Below are positions 56,699-64,000 of a DNA stretch of 64,000 nucleotides, piece by piece. The first letter of the stretch is position 1. Every line of letters begins with the position of its first letter. The position numbers and the translations under genes are program-made. Below the pieces are notes generated by a model. The model saw only the letters and a list, made by a program, of their open reading frames with translations, did no database searches and was not told the origin of the DNA. Origin of the DNA: Quillaja saponaria. Lineage: Eukaryota; Streptophyta; Magnoliopsida; Fabales; Quillajaceae. Location of the stretch: the NCBI GenBank assembly GCA_029379385.1, contig CM055613.1, positions 19,362,001 to 19,426,000 on the forward strand, written 5' to 3'.

Positions 56699-58494
56699 TC
56701 TTTCCTTAATCATTCACTTAATCTACTAATGAACTCTTAAGCTAATTTAATCGGTAATCAGACTTTTAAGCCAATTTAATTGGTAATACTTTTATTACGT
56801 GTATTTTCTAACATCTTTATTTTCTTCCTACAGTGATACTTGTATAATTTTCCTTGGACTTTCTTCTTATTTTGCTTTACACAAATTACTACTTAGCTGA
56901 TTGGTCCTATATTCTTTACATAATGCATCCTAAAAGACATCCTACATTTGTTTCAATACTTAAATTAATTTGTAATTTCTCCCTAATTATCCATGAGACT
57001 AAAACCTTCCTATTATTCCTTTTATTCTTGAACAGCCCTAGACCATTTCTCCACCAGCTTTCATTAAACAATTTACCAAGTTCATTCCATCTTCTTCCTT
57101 GGTCGAATCCAACTACTTTTATTTAAGTGATATTTTATTCTTTAATGTTACAAAAAGACATGTTACATAAGCTTTCCTTTAATTAGTCTCCATAATATTA
57201 TTTATTACAAGAAATACTTTAATTAATTTCCTTAATTAATATGACACCGTCAAGACTTAGCTCCTTCAGTTAGATTACCAATTAAATTACCATTTATTCT
57301 TCTAACTTGATTTAATTCTTGACTTGTCAACTCAACTAAAATCAGTTAGACACTTAGTGGACCAAATCACTTCTTTTTACCTTTTTACCATTACTTACTA
57401 ATTATGAATTCATATCTGACTACCTATTAAGTCTACTAATGATATTTCTTTATCCAATTCTAGACTTTTATAGCCGATTAGTACTATACCATTTAATCAA
57501 TTCTTCCTATCTTATTTTCTATAATTGACTCTTTCTTTCTCTTAAGAAATTGCCTAACTAAATTGAATACAAAGGTTTTCATATTGCACCTATTTACTTA
57601 TGTACTTATTAACATACATGGTTTTGACCAAAGTGGAGCTCTTTACACATACTAACAAGCTTCCTCCTAAGACACTAAGTCTAAGTCAAAACTCTAGTTA
57701 CCAAATTATACAAAAAGAGCCTTTACATGATCATTCCTTTCTCAATAATCAACCACTTGCCATCTTTTCCCATTACATAGACCATGCCTTTCTCCAAGGA
57801 AAACAATACACATCTGCACATGAAGATGAAAGAAAGTGAGTTGAACTTCAACAAGCATTCATACATGACAACGAAGGATTCTTGATAACAGTTTTAAAAT
57901 ATAGGAATATGCAATGCAAATTAGCTTTTTTCCTCATTTCCTCTAAGTTTCTTAAAAGGGATTCATTTTTCTGACTTCCATTTCATATGCATGAAGGATT
58001 TAATAATATCTTGAAGAATATAAGCGTAACGAGGAAGTAGCTTTGAAAGCAAGGATAAAATAAAACAAAAGAATGCATGAATACTTGCCTAATACCCTTA
58101 GCCTTATTTTTTTTTCTTTCTTTCTTTTTCTCCTACGCCTCCTTCCTACTATTTCCTCTCGGTTTTCTCCTTCTCCTCCCTAGCTCACGGTTTGCCTTTT
58201 TCTTTTATTTCTTACTATTTCTCTCACTTTCTTTGTTTTCTTACTTTTTCTTTCACTTTCTCTACTTTCTCACTTTTTCTTACTTTCTCTCACTTTACTT
58301 TTACCTTTCCTATGCCTTTTTAGGTCACTACCTCCCTTTTATTTATAGTGCATGGCCAAAATTTAGGATTTAGGAGAAAGTTTCGTTTTCTATTTTACCC
58401 TTTTAGTTCTCTAAATTACAACCTCTTACTTGTCATTTTCTAAATTGACATGTGTATTTTCTTCCTATTCCCTAGTTTAGATTATTTAATTATT

Positions 58495-58790
58495 AGTAAG
58501 CCACCTAGATACCTTAAATATCTACACATATCTTGTTAATCATTCCATGTACACCTTGCTTCCTTAAATCTCTACACATATTCACCATAATCATTTCATG
58601 GACACCTTGTCACCTTAATTCCCTACACATGTCCTAGTTAATCATTTCATGGACACCTTGTTTCCTTAATTCTCTACATATGTCCTACTTAATTATTTCA
58701 TGGACACCTACTTAATTATTTTATGGACACCTTGTTTCCTTAATTCTCTACACATGTCCTACTTAATTATTTCATGGACACCTAGTATTT
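58495..58790. repeat. 51-bp tandem repeat array in the solo LTR
   Basis: The unit containing CATGGACACCTTG, CTTAATTCTCTACA and TGTCCTA recurs with markers at about 58546, 58597, 58648, 58699, 58722 (partial unit) and 58773. Confidence 0.85.
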
Positions 58791-58904
58791 TCCTTGCCTT
58801 CCACTTGTCTAGCAATCTTTCTATATTAATTATTACTTGCCACCTTATGTCCTAACTTTCTTTCACATGTCCCCTTAATTATTACAACTTTTCCACCATT
58901 TTCC

Positions 58905-59063
58905 TCCTTCTTACAACTAAGCCCCTTCATTAATTGCAAATTGCCACACTTATTCTTATTCTTGCATCTAAGTCCCTTTATTAATTGCAAATTGCCACAC
59001 TTATTCTCCTTCTTACACCTAGCCCCTCCATTTACTGCAAATTGCCACACTTAATCTTCTTCT
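58905..59063. repeat. 50-51-bp tandem repeat, three copies
   Basis: ATTGCAAATTGCCACACTTA units with TTGCCACAC at 58941, 58992 and 59042. Confidence 0.88.
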
Positions 59064-59217
59064 TACACCTAATTCATCACATTTCCTTTTCTAGCAAGAA
59101 AACTATATTTTATTATTTTCTCTTCTTCTTTCAACATGGTTCTTACACTTAATCCATCATATTTCCTTTTCTAGCAAGAAACCTATATTTTATTATTTTC
59201 TCTTCTTCTTTCAATAC
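59064..59217. repeat. 80-bp tandem duplication
   Basis: TTTCCTTTTCTAGCAAGAAA occurs at 59082 and 59162. Each copy ends TTCTCTTCTTCTTTCAA. Confidence 0.88.
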
Positions 59218-59496
59218 CACCATGTAGCATTTTTTCATCTTTGTTCTAACACCTACACGTGTCCATATTTTTATATTCATATATACATGTATGCATACAT
59301 ATATATGTATACTTATATATATACACTACTCTTACACTAATACGTTTCTTATATATATATTTTTATACATATTTTATACGTACATGTACTATTCCTATAC
59401 ATGAAATAATATGTAATTAAATTTTAATCCTATTTAACTCATAAGATAATTACTTATCCTACAATTAATTTAGGCATTAATTTTGGGGGTGTTACA

Positions 59497-59501
59497 ACCC
59501 A
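59497..59501. repeat. Target-site duplication of the solo LTR, right copy
   Basis: ACCCA, identical to 56694-56698. Confidence 0.9.
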
Positions 59502-60961
59502 AGTTTCTAAATTTTTCTTTTTCCTTTGAATTTATGGTTTATTTCTTAGTGAGAATTTCCTCATTAAGTGTTGTTTATATTTTTCAGGCACATTAGTTTT
59601 TAACTCTTACCAAGCTTGGACGTTTTAAGGATAAGGATTTATGTTCTTTACACCTTGCTTCAATGCCAAGGGAATCTTTTTGTCCTTATTCCCTTTTATA
59701 TTTTAATATTGAAGGCAATGTTTATCTAAGTTTAAGGGAAGGTTTTCTTAGTGTACTTGTTTTTTTTTTTTTTAGAGGTTGTTTAGTTAGCCAAGATGTT
59801 ATTTGACTTTTATGATGAAATCCATCATCCTATGATAATATGTTAGTTTTTCATGTGTTCTTGACATTCATGTCAAAATTTTCAAGTAGTAGCATAGTAG
59901 GATATGATTTCCAACACTTTAGGCACCTTGATCTTTTTCTTGGGATTGTGTTACCTATATAGAGACCTTTTATGTTTTAGGAAGTTCATATTTGGTTAGG
60001 AATCTTATAAATGTGTTTGATTCTCTCTTGAGACAAAATCCTAGACAAAACTAAGTTAGGGACATGATTTAGGCTATCTTCGGACTGTTTTAGCCTTTTT
60101 AAGCTTACCTTGTGTTATTGTATATCCTTAGTTACCCCTTTGAGCCTATATTGTATTTTCTTTGACACCTACAAAATTTTTGCCTAATCATTTTGATTAA
60201 ATTCTACTTTTTGAACCCTTACTCTTAGGCATGTTGGTTATTTTGGGAATATATTTAGCTATGCTAAGAAAAGGAGGAAAGGTTGGAAATGTTGAAAAAA
60301 AAAAGAATACATATTTTTGTGCCTTTTGCTCACAGCTGTATTTATAATAAAAAGAAATAAGTTTGGGGATTTGACAAGAGTTGGACAAAAGAATAAGAAA
60401 ATAAAAAGAAAAAGAAAAAAAGAAAAATATGTATGAAAGTGGTGAAAAGAAAAAGCCAAATATAAGGGGTTGGTGAGTTCCCAAAAAAAAAAAAGTTCTT
60501 CAAAGTTCTAGATTGATCTATGTACTTAAGGTAACTTAAGCTTAAAATGTCCTTTATCATACCATTACCCTAGCTTATGTTACAAGCTTAATAAAGATCT
60601 ATTGATCATTGATTTAGTGGAGTCTACATCAGTGGAGCGAGAGTTAAAAAGCACATTTATAGGTTTGAATGCTAAATGTGATTTTACTTAGACACAAACT
60701 TATCCAGATTGCATGCATTCCTTTGTTAAAATATCATTCCATACACACTGGAAATCCATTTGAATTTGACACTTGCTTTTAAATTGACACATGAATTTGA
60801 GTGATACTTATGATTGACATTTAGTTAAGTTCATGTGAAACTTTTGAGAGCATGTTGGGGATTTCATTATGTTAGTGTGAATGCATCTTTGGCTATTAAT
60901 GTTGGTTTAGTTTTTAGTTTTCTTTTGCTCAAGGACTAGCAAAACTTGAAGTTTGGGGATG

Positions 60962-61457
60962 TGATAACTTTTGGAAATAAACTTATTTTACATCATTTTA
61001 CTCATGTTATTTTAGCTATGTTCAAGAGTCTATTTGGTTTTTGTTTAGTTTTAGTTGAAATCCTAGTTAAAGTCCTTATTGTATTAGGATGTTGAGTCAT
61101 AGTTGATTTAGGCTAGGATTTTTAGATGTTTAATGTGAGTCCTAATCAATAATAATTTTGTTTGTTTGTTTTAAAGGTTTAAAGCATAGAGAAACCCTTT
61201 TCTGGAGTTAAATTACAAGGCAATTTAGATTTCTACCCGTCGGGCACCGCAGCAATGAAAACCGGATGCCGTAGGCCTATAATGCCCAAAATAATGCTTG
61301 AAGAATATGCTGGTAGTAAAGGACATGATGCAGCATCGAGTAGGTTAGCACCGTAGCGCTATGCTTGCTGCCATGTCTTCTGTTACGTCAAATTTCAGGC
61401 CGCCTTAGAGGCATTAGTGCCGTATAGTTAGCACCGCAATGCAAATTGGACTCACGA
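60962..61457 (+). repeat. Athila-like LTR D (3' LTR, 5' part only)
   Basis: Starts TGATAACTTTTGGAAATAAA after the polypurine tract and follows copies A and C through the GGCACCGCAG and GCCATGTCTTCTGTTACGTC segments. It ends near CAAATTGGACTCACGATATA, where similarity stops. Confidence 0.85.
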
Positions 61458-64000
61458 TATATAGAATTGATATCCACAACATATTTATAAGTTAGAAAGT
61501 ATTTACGATATATATATATATATAAAACAAGATTTAATGTGTACCACATATTTAGAATATTGACCATAGACTTTTTATCTTTAGAATTCGTTTATTATTT
61601 CTTTTGTTTTATTCTCTTTTTCTAGCCTTTGCCAACCAACTTCACCATTTTTTTTACTCTCCTTTATGTTTTATTTCAGTCACCTTGAGGGAGAAATAAA
61701 GTCCTTCCCTTTTTTTTGCTTAGTTCCAGAAATTTCTTGTTCCTTCTGTCACTCCCATCATGAGTCTTTCTCTTCCTCCTTGATTTGTATATGAATCGGA
61801 TCTAACTTTGCTTTCCAAAATCCTCCTCTAAATTACGTGACAGCCCCTCCTTGTTGCAGCAGCTCCCTCAACTCCACCGTTTGGGCAGTTCTATTTTACA
61901 TGTTTCGGTTCAAGAGTTCCTTGCCCCTGTTTTGTAAATTTCAGTTTATCCTTCCTCCTTTATTTCCTTGCTGCCCTCTTGCTTTGCCTAGTTATATTTG
62001 GTGATCCAAGCAGCACCCTTGGCAGCTACCACCGTGCTTTGTCTTAAGGGCAGCTAGCTAAGAGGTTCAACCCATGTATATGCTTATTTTTCAGTGGTGA
62101 GTTCATCCTTCTTTAGGTGCTGCTGTTTGTGTGTGTGGGAAACGAAAATAAAGTAAGCAAAGCCTTGGCAAGCAGCTCTATTATGATTATTTCTTTTTCC
62201 TTCCTTCTAAATCCTATGAAGTAGTAGTCCTTGTTGGTGTTGCTTGCAGTCCTCCTTCAAGATATGACAACCAGCAGCTTCCCTTTTATTCTCCAAGCCA
62301 AGTCCTTGCCTTGAAAGCCTAGCAGCTGCCATGTCTTTTAAACTGGGACGTGAGGTGAGATTTAATTTACTTGTTTTACTACATATATATTAATTCTATT
62401 ATACCTCTTATTTTACATAAAATTCTAAGTGTTAACTTGTCATTCAACTTAGGTAATGAAAGTTGAGAATCCTAGTATATAAAAGACTTAAGTAAGAAAG
62501 TTGTGAAGTGTGAATTAAGGTTTAGGAGCTCATTTGGTAGTTATATAATTATTAAATAGGGAATTTAGATTTGAATATGTCAATATAAGAATTTTATATT
62601 TTTAAATCTTGAGAAATTCTAAATACAAAGTTGCTTTGGAATATGAGTAATGTTGATAGATTTATGTTGGAAGTGAGGAGTATGAGTAGAAGCTTGAAAG
62701 TAATGAAATAAGGGTTGGTGGATGTATAGAGTGAAGAAGTGAAGGAAAGTGAGTAGTGGATGTGATCAAAGGAGGGTTAGTTGGGAATAAAGTGTTGGTA
62801 AAATGAGAGTTAAGTAGTTTTGAAAGGGGTGCAGGGGGCATATTTGGTGAGTAAGAAAAATTTGGTATTTCGAATGTCTTTAGGCCAGAATTAAATTAAG
62901 AGTTCAAAGATAAAATGTAGCTTATGGTCTGCCAATGTTTTCTACAAAATTTCATAGCTTGGTTCCAAGTATGTTGTGAGTTAGAGCTATTAGACTCCAG
63001 CTAGGTCATGTTGGATTTTTAGTGCCCTGTTTTTGGTTCATGTAAGAAATTGAGTGGGTTCACGACAGATTTTAGGAAAAGAACAACAAAGATATTTATA
63101 CTTGTCTATTAATAAACCCAACAAACAGAATCGAATTTCGTTTTTCTTAGAGAAAGTTATGTTCAATTAACTAAGGTAAGGTCAAAATTGTCAAAATCTT
63201 GCCTTTTGTAGAATTTAATTCAAATTCAAAGAATAAAATGTATTGATATAAAAATCCAAAAATTATAAATGATGTACCATTATAAAGCTACATGTTTCTA
63301 TTATTTTATAAATTTTATAAATTGGATTTGGAAATTCCTAGAGAAAGATATGACTGTTAAAGTGGACAGTGGTCCAAACCCTAAGTTTGGACAGTTTTAA
63401 CATCTTTAACTTACTAAGTGTTTTCTATCTTTTCTAATGGTTTCTTCTACCTTATGCATTGTCAAGACATTTAAATGTCTCTTCATTATTAACCCTATCA
63501 CTATAAAGTCCAATTCATATTAATTGACATGTAACAGCTTGTTGGAAAACTTTCATAAAGAAACTTATACGAGTTGAGATATAAGCTTAATAATTAAGAG
63601 ATTATAACAATAACATTTATGAACTAAGTATTATTTGAGAATATGAATTTCAATTCCGAATTCTAAGGTGGATCCTGATGAGACGCGTGGACGCAAATGT
63701 GAAGTGACTAATGGAATCGGTTACGGGTGAGTAGGTTAATTGCTGCCTTTAAGGGCTAGATTAGTATGTGTAATTATATGTTTATTTGAATATACGTGAT
63801 ATAGGGAAAATGAAGCAAGTAGAGTATTTCAGTAATTTATTTAAATTATGTTTGTTTAGATATTAATTGCTTTGTTTAACATTGGTTGTGGTTGATAAGG
63901 GCCTAACAAAGTGAGATTTTTATAAAAATAATTTTTATCTTTGAAATTGAAAATCCAGGTGCACCTAGGATGTCCTGATTTAAAATCATAAGAAAATTCT
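61458..64000. other. Repeat-like sequence without recognised genes
   Basis: No coding frame. A TA run lies at 61510-61524. CT-rich, leader-like DNA (61590-62340) and a long AT-rich tail with GATGAGACGCGTGGACGC (63678-63695) resemble the interior of a long Ty3/gypsy LTR, but no boundary could be found. Confidence 0.3.

Larger units (their letters stand above)
56699..59496 (-). mobile_element. Solo LTR of 2798 bp
   Basis: Both ends read TGTAAC inward (plus strand starts TGTAACGCACTC; minus strand starts TGTAACACCCCC) and a perfect ACCCA duplication flanks it. The minus strand has a TATA box (CTATAAATAAAAGG, about 58336-58349), giving the orientation. There is no internal coding region, primer site or polypurine tract, so it is a recombined solo LTR. 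The size and the TGTAACACCCC start resemble chromovirus (Tekay/Del-like) LTRs; the lineage is an inference. Confidence 0.88.
56479..60961 (+). mobile_element. Athila-like element D, internal 3' region, split by a solo LTR
   Basis: 56479-56698 and 59497-60961 join at ACCCA to form the same 3' interior seen inverted in element A. It includes CTCTTAGGGAGGCAACCCA at the insertion point and the polypurine tract GTTTGGGGATG (60951-60961) just before the LTR. No coding domain remains. Confidence 0.82.

Noticed and set aside
58077..58373. 98-codon plus-strand frame with a hydrophobic Phe/Leu/Tyr-rich product
   Set aside because: It lies inside the solo LTR and comes from CTTTCT repeats.
58826..59050. 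74-codon minus-strand frame with a repeated 17-residue unit
   Set aside because: The protein repeat is only the translation of the 51-bp tandem repeat in the solo LTR.
58495..59217. Possible CRISPR-like array
   Set aside because: Adjacent tandem units with no unique spacers, inside a plant LTR; a minisatellite is the right description.

Overview
The window reads as a repeat-rich, AT-rich stretch of a eudicot nuclear genome, probably intergenic or pericentromeric. The evidence is plant-specific pseudogenes (a CYP76-type P450, an IDN2/FDM XS-XH protein, a plant SELO with introns, the tRNA deaminase subunit TAD3), plant LTR-retrotransposon lineages (Copia, Tat and Athila-like Ty3/gypsy), a Mutator-like element and an RTE LINE. 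I found no gene that is intact from start to stop. Every recognisable coding region carries stops, frameshifts, truncations or insertions. The species cannot be named from this.

Layout. 1-9.5 kb: a decayed minus-strand Ty3/gypsy element (gag-protease and part of its 5' LTR), with a complete but decayed minus-strand Copia element (2380-9427) nested in that LTR. 9.5-12.2 kb: no gene seen. 12.2-25.1 kb: the most interesting object, a putative 12.9-kb Mutator-like element (MULE) with inverted repeats over 1 kb long. It carries a MURA-like transposase, then a plant mobile domain (PMD) gene on the same strand, a cluster of palindromic repeats, and two pieces of a captured TAD3 gene in opposite orientations. 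25.1-29.4 kb: two copies of a small dispersed repeat and a CYP76-type P450 pseudogene. 29.8-36.0 kb: a Tat-lineage Ty3/gypsy element with matching LTRs, a perfect 5-bp target duplication, pol remnants on the plus strand and an antisense coding region before the 3' LTR. 36.1-37.0 kb: a foldback element. 38.5-41.2 kb: an IDN2/FDM-like pseudogene flanked by direct repeats.

41.9-48.7 kb: a minus-strand SELO pseudogene, recognisable over at least eight exon segments. An RTE LINE interrupts one exon and a small non-autonomous LTR element sits 40 bp outside another. 50.1-61.5 kb: a pile-up of four Athila-like fragments in both orientations, with a 2.8-kb solo LTR (perfect ACCCA target duplication) inserted in one of them. 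61.5-64 kb: no gene, perhaps part of another long LTR.

Taken together, the window records successive insertions. The primer-binding-site remnants, and the nonsense codons in SELO, differ from the expected sequences mainly by C-to-T or G-to-A changes, as expected of cytosine-methylated DNA. The genes do not form a pathway. Their shared context is transposition, gene-fragment capture and decay.
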